A stretch of DNA of 45,091 bases, from assembly GCA_948630815.1 (NCBI GenBank), contig CAPIEU010000013.1, positions 1 through 45,091 on the forward strand, in the 5' to 3' direction. The translations under genes were made by a program, and so were the position numbers. This document shows positions 1 through 8,650 of the stretch, in pieces; positions within the stretch are counted from its first letter, which is position 1, and each line of letters starts with the position of its first letter. This DNA comes from an uncultured Clostridia bacterium (GTDB lineage: Bacteria > Bacillota > Clostridia > TANB77 > CAG-508). The notes beneath the pieces were generated by a model. The model had not been told where the DNA came from and did no database searches. It saw only the letters and a list, made by a program, of their open reading frames with translations.

Positions 1-61
1 TAAAGGTTTATGGGTAACCTTTTAAAAACCTAAATATATTATACAAGGAGGATATATAAAA

Positions 62-402
62 ATGAATGGAGAAAGGAAAGTAGCAGGAATTTATATTCGT
101 GTTAGTACAGAAGATCAAGTACGCGAGGGATTTAGTTTAGGAGAACAGGAGGAAAAATTAAAACAGCTTTGTAAATATAAAGATTATAAAATCTATAAAG
201 TTTACAAAGACGCAGGAATTAGTGCAAAGAATATGTCTGGTAGACCAGCATTTCAGCAAATGCTAGAAGATATGAGAGCAGGTAAAATCAATTATATTGT
301 AGCTTATAAACTAGATAGAGTTACGAGGTCTGTAAGAGATTTAGAAGTTCTAATTTCAGAGCTAGAAGAACACCATTGCTATTTGGTTTGCGATAGGGAT
401 GA
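62..402 (+). pseudogene. Serine recombinase of element A, 5' part (split by element B)
   Basis: N-terminal catalytic domain of a large serine recombinase. The start is set by a strong AAGGAGG at 45-51. The sequence opens with GIYIRVSTEDQ, carrying the nucleophilic serine in the RVS motif (about residue 15), and continues with YKLDRVTRSVRDL, the conserved LDRxxR region. The reading stops matching the family at the D-R-D codons near 392-400, where foreign DNA begins. Joining base 402 to base 9858 restores frame and family sequence (CDRDDVNTSSANGRFF). The rejoined protein would be about 605 aa once the C at 9991 is skipped. It would have excised or integrated element A, whose mobilization genes follow its 3' part. 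The gene as it stands is disrupted, so element A depends on precise excision of element B to regain this enzyme. In the present arrangement the open frame runs on into element B and ends at 448. Confidence 0.92.
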
Positions 403-424
403 GTTTACATCTTTTTATGACAAA
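398..424. repeat. Left end (attL) of element B
   Basis: GATGA (398-402) is shared with the right junction. Three bases after the GA at 401-402 comes TACATCTTTTTATGACAAA (406-424), which matches 18 of 19 bases of the inverted copy at 9834-9852. The 3-nt spacing to GA is the same at both ends, so GA is the probable crossover dinucleotide. Confidence 0.85.
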
Positions 425-1971
425 GTGTTTAAATCTGCGAATTTATAATATATAGTTACTTGTTTATTTTGGTCAATTTCAATTTTTTCAATCAAGCTAT
501 TTAGCATATAAACTGTAATATTTTCTTTCTTTAAAAAGTCTTGTATGATTTTTTCATAGTCAACAACGTTTCTTTCAAACTTAACAGTATTTAATTTTTC
601 AAGTTTTTTAGTTTTAGAATCTCTTTCATTAACTTTTTTCTCATACATTCTTGAAAAATCGTTGTCATTTATAAGACCTTTTAGTTTATCTTCATATAAT
701 TTTTCAATTTGAAAGTCTAAAACTTCAATAGCTTTTGCTAGATTGTTTTTTTCTTTGTTAAGTTCAATTTCATTTTGAGCGTTGTTATTATTGTCATCAA
801 TAATTTGTTTACATTTCTTTATATCTAAATATTTTTTGCATATAGTTTGTACTTCGCTAATTACTGCATTTTCAAGTTTTGTATAGTTCATATGATGAGG
901 TGTACAAAGTTTTAGTTTTGGTAGTGATTGATAAGTGCGGCAATGTGTATAAATTTGAGTATAGTTACCATTCTTAAAATGAGAAGTTGAATATCCCATT
1001 TTCTTACCACATTCCTTACAAACAAGCAAACCTCTTAATAGTAAGTTTAATGATTTTGTTCTTGTCCTTGCTCTGCTTTTTATAATTTCTTGAATTGCAT
1101 AAAATTTCTCTTTTTCAATAATAGGCTCGTGAGTGTTTGGAACAATAATCCAATCTTCTTTTTTGTTATGAACAGGTTTCTTTAATTTATAATTGATTTG
1201 AGTTTGTTTGCCTTGTACCATATTTCCAATATACATTTCATTTTTTAGTATTCTTCTAATAGTATCAGTTTTCCAAAGTGGAGAAAGTCTATACTCTTGT
1301 CCCATTGTTTGAGAGGGAGTAGGTATATGCTCCTCATTAAAAATATAGGCAATTTGTATTGAGGATTTTCCCTCTAAATATAAATCAAAAATTCTTCTTA
1401 CATTTGGGGCATATTCTTCGTTAATGATAAGTTTATGGCAATTTTCTGGAGATTTCATATATCCATAAGGTGCGAATTTTCCATTAAATAGTCCATTGAT
1501 TGCATTTCTATGTTTAGTAGCTTTTACTTTTTTAGAAGTATCTCGTGCATATAAATCATTTAATACTGCTCTAAATGGTAGTGTATCTGCAATTCCATTA
1601 TCAATTTCAGAATCGTAATTATCTATTATTGATACAAACCTTACTTGATGTTCTGGAAAGTATTTTTCAATATATTCTCCAAAACTTATATAATCTCTAC
1701 CAAGTCTTGAAGTATCTTTTACAATTACCATATTAACTTTTTTATCTTCAATGTCTTTTATCATTCTATTAAAATCTGGTCTATCAAAAGTAGTTCCAGA
1801 AATACCATCATCAACATAAATGTCATAAATATTTAGATTATTTTCTTTTGCATATTGTTTTAAAATTTCTTTTTGATTTGTTATACTGTTGCTTTCACCT
1901 TGTAGTTCATCATCTCTTGATAGTCTACAATATAAAGCACAGTTATATACTTTTGTGTTACTTACTAGCAA
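415..1971 (-). CDS. Large serine recombinase of element B (TnpX/TndX-like)
   Basis: 518-aa site-specific recombinase expected to excise and integrate element B through the GA-centred ends. The resolvase domain comes first (YCRLSRDDELQGESNSI, with the catalytic serine in CRLS near residue 18, then DDGISGTTFDRPDF and KDTSRLGRDYI). It is followed by the recombinase domain (about 155-260), a four-cysteine zinc ribbon (VCKECGKKMG, then HCRTYQ and LCTPHH, about 315-365) and a C-terminal coiled-coil stretch rich in Lys and Glu. This is the normal order for large serine recombinases. It is shorter than the roughly 700 aa of classical TnpX. The stop codon lies only 13 bp inside the left end of the element, which suits a terminal recombinase gene. 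Upstream is a 16-bp inverted repeat (1997-2069). Confidence 0.95.
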   Translation of the reverse strand: MLVSNTKVYNCALYCRLSRDDELQGESNSITNQKEILKQYAKENNLNIYDIYVDDGISGTTFDRPDFNRMIKDIEDKKVNMVIVKDTSRLGRDYISFGEYIEKYFPEHQVRFVSIIDNYDSEIDNGIADTLPFRAVLNDLYARDTSKKVKATKHRNAINGLFNGKFAPYGYMKSPENCHKLIINEEYAPNVRRIFDLYLEGKSSIQIAYIFNEEHIPTPSQTMGQEYRLSPLWKTDTIRRILKNEMYIGNMVQGKQTQINYKLKKPVHNKKEDWIIVPNTHEPIIEKEKFYAIQEIIKSRARTRTKSLNLLLRGLLVCKECGKKMGYSTSHFKNGNYTQIYTHCRTYQSLPKLKLCTPHHMNYTKLENAVISEVQTICKKYLDIKKCKQIIDDNNNNAQNEIELNKEKNNLAKAIEVLDFQIEKLYEDKLKGLINDNDFSRMYEKKVNERDSKTKKLEKLNTVKFERNVVDYEKIIQDFLKKENITVYMLNSLIEKIEIDQNKQVTIYYKFADLNTLS

Positions 1972-1996
1972 TTTTGCCTCCTTTTCCTTTAGTAAG

Positions 1997-2069
1997 TTCC
2001 ACCTATAATTTATGTCTTTAATTTACCATGATTTAATATAAAAATCAATAGCCTAAATTATAGGTGGAA
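1997..2069. repeat. 16-bp perfect inverted repeat upstream of the element B recombinase
   Basis: TTCCACCTATAATTTA (1997-2012) and TAAATTATAGGTGGAA (2054-2069) are exact inverted copies 41 bp apart, in the leader of the recombinase gene. A related sequence, TAAATTATAGGCGAAAGCTA, occurs at 9791-9810 upstream of the minus-strand TnpV gene. A shared operator or recombinase-binding site is plausible. It could also form a long RNA hairpin in the leader. Confidence 0.6.
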
Positions 2070-2102
2070 ACTAAAATTTTGTCTTAAAATTTGTGTTTTA
2101 TC

Positions 2103-2237
2103 TTATTTTTTCGTTAGTTGCATATTGCAAAACATTTCAAAAATCTTTGATAAGGAAACTCTAACATCTTCAGCAGAGTTTTCTTTAAATTTGTTTATTA
2201 TAACTATTTCATCTTTCTTTTTTGTTTTCTTACCCAT
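2103..2237 (-). CDS. Small basic protein, 44 aa, upstream of the element B recombinase
   Basis: A short gene with a good ribosome-binding site: AGGAGG lies 8 nt before the ATG at 2237. The product begins MGKKTKKKDEIVIINKF and ends NMQLTKK. It is highly charged and has no membrane segment. The position just before the recombinase suggests a small regulator or excision-type accessory protein, but no family is recognised. A still smaller frame (2300 to 2259, minus, 13 codons, MILERRFKKYVHY) precedes it behind its own GGAG and could be a leader peptide; that one is weak. Confidence 0.6.
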   Translation of the reverse strand: MGKKTKKKDEIVIINKFKENSAEDVRVSLSKIFEMFCNMQLTKK

Positions 2238-2417
2238 TGTTAATTCCTCCTGTTCATTCTAATAATGCACATACTTTTTGAATCTTCTTTCTAAAATCAT
2301 TCTCGATTTCTCCTTTCAAAAATTAAGAGTTCATAAGTTATAGAAATACTTACAGAACTCTTTTAAAGTCAAAAAAATAGCCCTTTCATAAAGTGCTAAA
2401 ATCTTTGCTTATTTAAT

Positions 2418-2870
2418 TTAAACTGTTGCTCTTATAAAACTTGGATTTACAATATTACTTACTCTTTTTGGTACATCAAAACCTACATTAATTCCATTTT
2501 TTAATACTAAATCACTACTTTTCTTATCATAATCAAACATTCCTCTGTTCCAATTTGAAAATGCTTCATCAGATAGTTTCTTTTTAGTAGATAGATACTC
2601 ATTATCCTTATTTATCTGTATTATCATTGCTTGATATTCTTGTTTATCAGCTTGTCGCTTTTTATTGATATAATTTCTTTTACAAACTTTGTGTCTTTCT
2701 TTGCTTTGCAAGGCTCGGTATTCCTTTTCTTCAATATATCTCTCATCTTTTTGAATAATTTTTGTTACATATGATTTACCGACACCAATTTGTTTAGCAA
2801 TATCTGTTGGTCTTAAATGTTCTTCATAAAAAAGTCTATTTATTTCAGCTATTTTATCTATTGTAATCAC
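2418..2870 (-). CDS. Helix-turn-helix protein of element B
   Basis: About 150 aa. The N-terminal helix-turn-helix reads IAEINRLFYEEHLRPTDIAK followed by QIGVGKSYVTKIIQ, a Sigma-70 region-4/resolvase-like HTH (about residues 5-40). A very basic linker follows (residues 50-80), then a C-terminal part without a recognised fold. It probably binds element DNA as a regulator. The start is uncertain. The first available start, a GTG at 2870, sits directly on the GGAGGTGAT Shine-Dalgarno, which is too close. With normal spacing initiation would fall at an ATA (2861) or another non-ATG codon. The gene is divergent from the DUF6076-type gene at 3066. Confidence 0.75.
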   Translation of the reverse strand: MITIDKIAEINRLFYEEHLRPTDIAKQIGVGKSYVTKIIQKDERYIEEKEYRALQSKERHKVCKRNYINKKRQADKQEYQAMIIQINKDNEYLSTKKKLSDEAFSNWNRGMFDYDKKSSDLVLKNGINVGFDVPKRVSNIVNPSFIRATV

Positions 2871-2943
2871 CTCCGTTTCTTTTAAAATTAGTTGTAGTGA
2901 ATTTTTTGTCTACAACTTAAAACAATAATTATTCCAAAAAGTA

Positions 2944-2972
2944 TTGTATTATTAAGCTAATTATAGTATAAT
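2944..2972 (+). promoter_or_regulatory. Promoter for the gene at 3066
   Basis: TTGTAT (2944-2949), a 17-bp spacer and TATAAT (2967-2972), about 95 bp upstream of the start codon. Confidence 0.55.
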
Positions 2973-3065
2973 ATAATTAGAATGTCAATAACAATTATTA
3001 AAAAAGTTGAAATTGTTTTTAATAAAACTTAATAGAACTTTATAGAAACGGAGGAAAATATTAAA

Positions 3066-4202
3066 ATGAGTATTGATTTGCCAGAAGTAAAACATTTTGA
3101 TGATTTTTATATTTGGTTTAATAAAGATGAAAAGAAAGAATATTATTCTACACCAATGTATTTTTATAAAGCTGATTTCTCATTTGATTTTAATGATAAA
3201 GAAAAAAATAATCATAAAAACGGACGTACTAAAGGTGGAGGAACAAGATATATAAAGTGGAAAGAAGATGAAGGTACAGATATGGGACTAAAACAACCAG
3301 GTACTTTATATTTTCCTTACATAGAAAGATTAGGACTATTATTATTAAGGTTTTTAAATGCTGATTTATCTACTTATGAAATTACTTATAAAGATTTCTT
3401 TTATGCTTATGGATTTGAAATATTAAAAGACATAGATGAAGATTATAAATTTGAACTAAAAGGAAAATATGAAGATGACGAAACATACCTAAAAGAAACA
3501 AAAAGGATATATGAAAACTTAAAAGAACAACTTATATACATACAAGAACAAATAACAGATGCAGTCAATTACATATATAATATAAATGAAAATGAAGAAT
3601 TAAAGCCATTCACACATTCACAAAGATATGCAGTATATCTTATAAAGAGAAAAGGCAAACTATATTCTTACATAGAAAATGATGAAGTAATACAAGATAA
3701 TTATTCTAATAAATATGAAGAACTTGGAAATTCAGCAGATATTGACCTACTAAAAAAACTAAAAGAAGAAGGTATGCTTATATCTATGGTAAATACTCAT
3801 AAAAGTAATGATATATCAAGTGTTTGTTATGCTATATTGGAGGAATTATCAAAAACAGATAATTACCCAATTAAGAAATGTCAAAACTGTGGAATGTATT
3901 TTATACCAAATTCAAGACTAGATGAGATTTATTGTGATTATCCAAAAGAAAATGGAAAGACTTGTAGAGAACAAGGAGCGATACTTTCTTATAACAAGAG
4001 ATTACAAGAAAAATCAGCATATACAGAATATAGAAAAACATATCAACAAAAATTTGGCATAGTAAATAAAAACAAAGATGATAAAAAACTAAAAAAAGAG
4101 TTTGAAACTTGGAAAAAACAAGCTAAAGAAAAAATTACAAAACTAAAACATGGAGAACTTACTGAAGATGAGGTTTATAAGTGGTTACAAGAAAATAAAT
4201 AG
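3066..4202 (+). CDS. DUF6076-like zinc-ribbon protein
   Basis: 378 aa, preceded by GGAGG 11 nt before the ATG. The N-terminal two thirds are mixed alpha/beta with long acidic helices. The C-terminal part holds a zinc-binding pattern, KKCQNCGMYFIP (about residue 276), then CDYPKENGKTC, followed by a basic helical tail ending in EVYKWLQENK. This layout fits the DUF6076 family, common in clostridial mobile elements and of unknown function; the family name is from memory. The four-cysteine site suggests nucleic-acid binding. It has its own promoter and is separate from the HEPN/MNT pair, whose first gene starts 82 bp downstream. Confidence 0.7.
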   Translation: MSIDLPEVKHFDDFYIWFNKDEKKEYYSTPMYFYKADFSFDFNDKEKNNHKNGRTKGGGTRYIKWKEDEGTDMGLKQPGTLYFPYIERLGLLLLRFLNADLSTYEITYKDFFYAYGFEILKDIDEDYKFELKGKYEDDETYLKETKRIYENLKEQLIYIQEQITDAVNYIYNINENEELKPFTHSQRYAVYLIKRKGKLYSYIENDEVIQDNYSNKYEELGNSADIDLLKKLKEEGMLISMVNTHKSNDISSVCYAILEELSKTDNYPIKKCQNCGMYFIPNSRLDEIYCDYPKENGKTCREQGAILSYNKRLQEKSAYTEYRKTYQQKFGIVNKNKDDKKLKKEFETWKKQAKEKITKLKHGELTEDEVYKWLQENK

Positions 4203-4284
4203 CTTTACAAAAAATTGTCAATAAAATGTAGTAAAAATTTAACTTTAATGCTATAATAAGAATATATTGAAAGGAAGAAAATAT

Positions 4285-4680
4285 ATGAATAGTGTAGATT
4301 TAATGAATTATTGGATTGAAAGTTCTGATAGAGATTATGAATCAATGAAAAAGAATTTTGAAACAGAACAATATACATGGGCTTTATTTATAGGGCATTT
4401 AACGATTGAAAAATTATTAAAAGCAATATATGCTAAAGTAAATCAAGATAACCCATATCCACCTAAAATTCATAATTTGAACATATTAGCAGAAAGATGT
4501 AATATTGAATTAGATGAGAGAAAAACAAAAATTTTAATGACTTGTAATTCATTTAATATAAGTGCCAGATATGAAGATTATAAAAATGAGTTTTATGAAA
4601 GATGTACGAAAGAATATACATCTGAACAAATAAACAATATAGAGGAGGTTAGGTCATGGCTAAAAGAAATATTGATATAG
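4285..4680 (+). CDS. HEPN-domain protein (toxin partner of MNT)
   Basis: About 131 aa from the ATG at 4285, which has GGAAG 9 nt upstream; an in-frame TTG lies 18 bp earlier. The sequence is all-helical, with FIGHLTIEKLLKAIYAK in the core and a later FNISARYEDYKNEF segment. Both are typical of the HEPN proteins that pair with minimal nucleotidyltransferases. The strict RX4-6H ribonuclease motif of active HEPN toxins is not obvious; the arginine of ARYED is the nearest candidate. In known HEPN/MNT systems the MNT partner neutralises HEPN by AMPylation. The 3' end overlaps the MNT gene by 25 bp, which indicates coupled translation. It is cargo of element B and may serve in element maintenance or phage defence. 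Confidence 0.85.
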   Translation: MNSVDLMNYWIESSDRDYESMKKNFETEQYTWALFIGHLTIEKLLKAIYAKVNQDNPYPPKIHNLNILAERCNIELDERKTKILMTCNSFNISARYEDYKNEFYERCTKEYTSEQINNIEEVRSWLKEILI

Positions 4681-4973
4681 ATATTTTAAAAAGTGTAGAA
4701 GAATATATTAAAGAAATATCAAAACATTATAATATTCAAGAAGTATATTTATTTGGTTCTTATGCAAAAGGAACAAATCATGAAGATAGTGATATAGATA
4801 TAGCTATTATTATTAATAGTGATAATAATGTTTTTGATTTAATGGTAGAATTAATGATGTTGACACAAAATATAGATTTAAGAATAGAGCCACACCCAAT
4901 AAAAGTAAAAGATTTTGAAGAGGGAAATCCTTTTGTGCAAGAAATAATTGATACAGGGATAAAAGTTGCGTAA
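4656..4973 (+). CDS. MNT-type nucleotidyltransferase (antitoxin of HEPN)
   Basis: 105 aa. GGAGG sits 7 nt before the ATG at 4656. The polymerase-beta-type nucleotidyltransferase signature is complete: LFGSYAKGTNHEDSDIDIAI gives the GS motif and the DxD metal pair (about residues 34-53), with a third acidic strand in IDLRIEPHPIKV (about 75). The length matches minimal MNT proteins. The gene overlaps the HEPN gene, and 23 bp separate it from the 707-aa gene, so all three may be transcribed together. Confidence 0.9.
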   Translation: MAKRNIDIDILKSVEEYIKEISKHYNIQEVYLFGSYAKGTNHEDSDIDIAIIINSDNNVFDLMVELMMLTQNIDLRIEPHPIKVKDFEEGNPFVQEIIDTGIKVA

Positions 4974-4996
4974 AAAATATATTTAGGAGATTAGCA

Positions 4997-7120
4997 ATGA
5001 ATAATACCAAAGAAATGCAAGAGAAGATGAGAGAACTCTTAGAAAGATTAGATAATGTAAGTAAAAAAGATAGAGTATATGAAATTGAAGATTTTATAAG
5101 GGAGTATGAGGAAAGCGAAGAATTTTTGGCTTATTTTGATACAGATATTAATCAAAAAAGTTATGAAAAATATGCAAATGTAGATAAATATATTGATTTG
5201 CTTGATAGCTATGACGATAAAATATATTTAGCACAAGTTTTGTGTGATTTTGAACTGGCACAAAAGTTATTTAGTGAATATCCATTTTCAGAAGATGAAA
5301 AAGAAAAGTTTGATAAACTATCTGCAAATAATGAAGATATAACGAAGACATTGCGACCTAAAATTTTGTCTGATAAATATAATTTTTTTAGTCCACAAAT
5401 ATTGGATTTTATAACTGCAGAAAATGAAAGTGTATTTCAAGATAGAATACTTAGAATGAATGAAAAAAATCTTGAAATTTTTAAGATATTATATAGAAAA
5501 ATAGAAAATGATACGCAAGATATAGTATCAAAGCTGTTTTATCTATCTATTAATATAAGTGATTACGAACAATTAAATGAGGAATTATATCAATATATAC
5601 AAAATGGAGGAGAACTAAATGATGATATAAGTAGTAAATTATTATGGTTATATACAAAGGGTGGATTATATACTTCTCAAACACGAGAAATTTCAAATAG
5701 TATAAGGAGTATAGATGATATAAATAATGTAGAAACAATAATAAGAGAAACTTGTAACAAATTTGTTAATGAACAAAGAAATAGAGAAGATAAAAATATT
5801 GATGTAATTAAAGAATCAATATTGATGTCTACATATGGAATGACATTAGAAGAAACTAGAGATGTATTAGCAAAATATAATTTATATGGGATTGAAATAA
5901 ACGCAGATAGTCAAAGGCAATGTTTAATGTATTTGGCTTTGACAGAAATTAATAGTGAAGATAATCCAGATAAGTTAATAGCAATATATGATGAATATAC
6001 AAGAGAAAACGATATAAAAATAGATTATTTGCGAACAGCAGTATTTAATGGAGAATTAAAAGAATTATTTGCAAAAGAATTTAACAGAGCATTTACTCCT
6101 ATTGAACAATTTAATAGATTAAGTGAGGATGGTGGAATTTCAGTATATGATGCTGGAACTGATTTCAAGATATGTATGACAGCTGTAGGTGCATATCAAG
6201 ATAATTTTTCCGATAAAGAAAATTATTCAACATACTGGAATAGTAAAAAAATAATGGCACATACAAGTAGTTGTTCTCTAATTGCAAATAATAATTTAAC
6301 TACAGCTAAAATTAGCAATATTTGTTTAGGATTTTCTAATTTTGAAGAAGAAATGTTTTATGGTGGATCTAATAAAGATATGGCTTCTGACAATCAATAT
6401 CATGTTATGGCTCCACAACTAGTTTCAACTTTATCAAATCCAGAGGAATTTATAAATTCTACAAGAGGGCAATATAATGAATTAGTATATGAACGAAGAG
6501 ATTTAGGAAATGGAGAGTTTTATAAAAAGAATCCTGATTTCATAGTATTCTTTGAGGAATTTGATGATTTAGATAATATAGACATGGAAAATCCAGAAGT
6601 AAAATCAATTTTAAATGATGAGAAAAGAAAATGGCAAGAATCATTGAAAGCTGCTAAAAATTTTGGAGTACCTATAGTAAAAATAAATAGAGAAAAATGT
6701 GCTAAAGCTGAAAGTGAAAAAATTAAGCAATGTTTTGAAGAATATTTACAGACACATGATACTTCATTATTATCTAGTATAATAACAAATTTTGGAAATA
6801 ATAGAACAGGTACTAGAGGACATAGTTATTTAACTGAAGAATACTTCTCAAGCGAAAGATTACAAGATATGTTAAATCAAATTAGTTCTTCATTAGAAAA
6901 AATGAAAGATGAAAAATTGAGACAGCACAATATACAGATAATAACTAAGTTATTAACACAAGAAAATGAAAACGTAAGGGATTCTGTGACTCTTGAGGAC
7001 ATAGGTAATGGAGTAAGTAGGACAAATGTTACAAATCTAAGAGTAGGTATAGATGTAGATAACTATATAAGCCAATTAGAATGTTCAATAAAACTAGAGC
7101 ATAATGAAAATGGAAGATAG
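4997..7120 (+). CDS. Unknown 707-aa protein, candidate effector cargo of element B
   Basis: Not assigned to a family I can name. It has a Shine-Dalgarno (TAGGAGA) before the ATG. The first about 330 residues are helical, acidic and repeat-like, without signal peptide or membrane segment. The second part is a compact domain with conserved-looking motifs: DAGTDFKICMTAVGAYQ (about 385), AHTSSCSLIANNNL (about 425), GQYNELVYERRDLG (about 495), KKNPDFIVFFEEFDDLD (about 515) and AAKNFGVPIVKINREK (about 555). These suggest an enzymatic alpha/beta core in which His, Cys, Asn, Glu and Arg could be catalytic. It is a cytoplasmic protein, followed after 11 bp by an 88-aa gene that may be its partner. Position in a mobile element beside HEPN/MNT suggests defence or a host-interaction effector. 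Confidence 0.7.
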   Translation: MNNTKEMQEKMRELLERLDNVSKKDRVYEIEDFIREYEESEEFLAYFDTDINQKSYEKYANVDKYIDLLDSYDDKIYLAQVLCDFELAQKLFSEYPFSEDEKEKFDKLSANNEDITKTLRPKILSDKYNFFSPQILDFITAENESVFQDRILRMNEKNLEIFKILYRKIENDTQDIVSKLFYLSINISDYEQLNEELYQYIQNGGELNDDISSKLLWLYTKGGLYTSQTREISNSIRSIDDINNVETIIRETCNKFVNEQRNREDKNIDVIKESILMSTYGMTLEETRDVLAKYNLYGIEINADSQRQCLMYLALTEINSEDNPDKLIAIYDEYTRENDIKIDYLRTAVFNGELKELFAKEFNRAFTPIEQFNRLSEDGGISVYDAGTDFKICMTAVGAYQDNFSDKENYSTYWNSKKIMAHTSSCSLIANNNLTTAKISNICLGFSNFEEEMFYGGSNKDMASDNQYHVMAPQLVSTLSNPEEFINSTRGQYNELVYERRDLGNGEFYKKNPDFIVFFEEFDDLDNIDMENPEVKSILNDEKRKWQESLKAAKNFGVPIVKINREKCAKAESEKIKQCFEEYLQTHDTSLLSSIITNFGNNRTGTRGHSYLTEEYFSSERLQDMLNQISSSLEKMKDEKLRQHNIQIITKLLTQENENVRDSVTLEDIGNGVSRTNVTNLRVGIDVDNYISQLECSIKLEHNENGR

Positions 7121-7131
7121 GAGAAGTATAT

Positions 7132-7398
7132 ATGATTACTGAAAAAGAATATAAGGTATCAGATGAAAATTATGAAATATCAAAGAAAATATATTTTTTA
7201 TTTAAAAAGTATAAAGATTATGATAAAAAATTACAAGAAGAACAATATAATGTTAAATATAATCCAGATGACTTATTTAAGAATAGAAAAAAGGATATTA
7301 CTAATTATTCACATGTTAATGAAGTTGCTCTTGTCGAAGCAAAAAAAGAAAATTGGATTATAAGGCTAATAAAGAGATTATTTAGAATAAAACGATAA
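7132..7398 (+). CDS. Small charged protein, 88 aa, downstream partner of the 707-aa gene
   Basis: It starts 11 bp after the 707-aa gene behind AGGAGAAG. The first part is rich in Lys, Tyr and Asp. The last about 15 residues (WIIRLIKRLFRIKR) form a strongly basic amphipathic helix that could bind membrane or nucleic acid. No family is recognised. Close coupling suggests an accessory or immunity-type partner. It is followed by a strong terminator. Confidence 0.65.
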   Translation: MITEKEYKVSDENYEISKKIYFLFKKYKDYDKKLQEEQYNVKYNPDDLFKNRKKDITNYSHVNEVALVEAKKENWIIRLIKRLFRIKR

Positions 7399-7424
7399 TA
7401 GAACATAAATAGTTGTAAAATGAT

Positions 7425-7470
7425 AAAGACTGAGCTTAAAGTAATGTACTCTAGGCTCAGTCTTTGTCTT
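7425..7470. terminator. Bidirectional terminator between the 88-aa gene and the MobV gene
   Basis: AAAGACTGAGC (7425-7435) pairs with GCTCAGTCTTT (7455-7465). The stem is perfect over 11 bp, with A/T-rich flanks on both sides, between convergent genes. Confidence 0.9.
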
Positions 7471-8650
7471 ATTTACTTAGTTCATAGTCATTTTCCAATT
7501 CTTCACGTTTTAATTGTTTTTGAGGATCGATAAAAGTACGAGTTTCTTTTTCAAAATTTCTAACTAATTCTTTAGATTCGCCAACTCCAAATTTATGACA
7601 AACCCAAAGTATAAATTTATCAATAGTTTCATAGAATTTATCTATTATTTTGTGTAAATGAGTATTTTCTTTTTCTAAAATTTTGATTTTACTTTTATAT
7701 TTCCATTCAATATCAAATTCTTTTTTCTTATATTCTGCTTTAATATTACTTACTTGATTATGAAGTTCTCTATTATCAGCAATTATAGAATTTCTTTCTT
7801 TTTGATACTTTTCAGCCTCATCAATAATATTAGCTTGTCTTGATAATTTTTCTTGTAAAGTAACATTAGCTTGATATAATTTTTCAATAACCTCATCTTT
7901 TGGTTTTATGATTTCTTCTAAAATCTTTTCATCTCTATTAAAAGATAACCTTTTAAAGTCTTTTATATCTGGAACTTCTGGCAATTCTAACTTAATATTT
8001 TTTAATGTTTCTTTTGTATTTTCAAAATTAGTTATTTGCTTAAATTCCTTTAAGTCTAAATGTTGTCTGTTAGTTTCTTCTTTTGGCAAACCTCTTTCTA
8101 GTTTGAAATTATGTGATACCATGTAATCGTAAAAAGCATTTTGTAATCTTCTGTAACTATCTTTTTCTTTCCAAAACTCACTACAAGCTAATTTATCAAT
8201 ATCATTGCCTTTTTTATCTTTTTTGTGAACAACAGGTAAAAAAATCAAGTGCAAATGTGGAGTTTCCTCATCATTATGCACTTGTGCAGATAAAATATAT
8301 TGTTCGCCTAAATCTTTATATTCAGCTACAAATTGATATGCTGTTTTAAAATATCGTTTTGTTTCTTCTTGACCTATTTTTTCAAAAAACTGCTTGTCAG
8401 ATGTTATTATATATTCACAAGCAATATTACTCACAGTTTTAATTTGACCTTTTAAATTATATTCTTTTCTTATTCTGTCAAATTCCTTTTCATAACTATA
8501 TTTTGGAGATTTTAAGGCATAATTCAGATATGATTTTTCTTTATCAATATTTTTATTAGAATAATTTTGATTTTTTCTCTCATTATGTCTAAAGATTCCT
8601 TTTAGATTTTCTCTTTTGTACTTTGTATTTCTTATTATTGCATAACTCAT
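7469..8650 (-). CDS. MobV/Pre-family relaxase (TnpZ-like)
   Basis: 393 aa. It begins MSYAIIRNTKYKRENLKGIF with RHNERKN following, the Pre/Mob N-terminus. The metal-binding histidine motif is AQVHNDEETPHLHLIFLPV (about residues 125-143). An E/K-rich coiled coil fills residues 240-345, as is usual in MobV proteins. It nicks an oriT and stays attached to the 5' end for transfer by a co-resident conjugative machine; element B has no type IV secretion genes of its own in view. GGAGG precedes the ATG at 8650. The candidate oriT lies directly upstream, as RSA does for tnpZ in Tn4451. Confidence 0.93.
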   Translation of the reverse strand: MSYAIIRNTKYKRENLKGIFRHNERKNQNYSNKNIDKEKSYLNYALKSPKYSYEKEFDRIRKEYNLKGQIKTVSNIACEYIITSDKQFFEKIGQEETKRYFKTAYQFVAEYKDLGEQYILSAQVHNDEETPHLHLIFLPVVHKKDKKGNDIDKLACSEFWKEKDSYRRLQNAFYDYMVSHNFKLERGLPKEETNRQHLDLKEFKQITNFENTKETLKNIKLELPEVPDIKDFKRLSFNRDEKILEEIIKPKDEVIEKLYQANVTLQEKLSRQANIIDEAEKYQKERNSIIADNRELHNQVSNIKAEYKKKEFDIEWKYKSKIKILEKENTHLHKIIDKFYETIDKFILWVCHKFGVGESKELVRNFEKETRTFIDPQKQLKREELENDYELSK

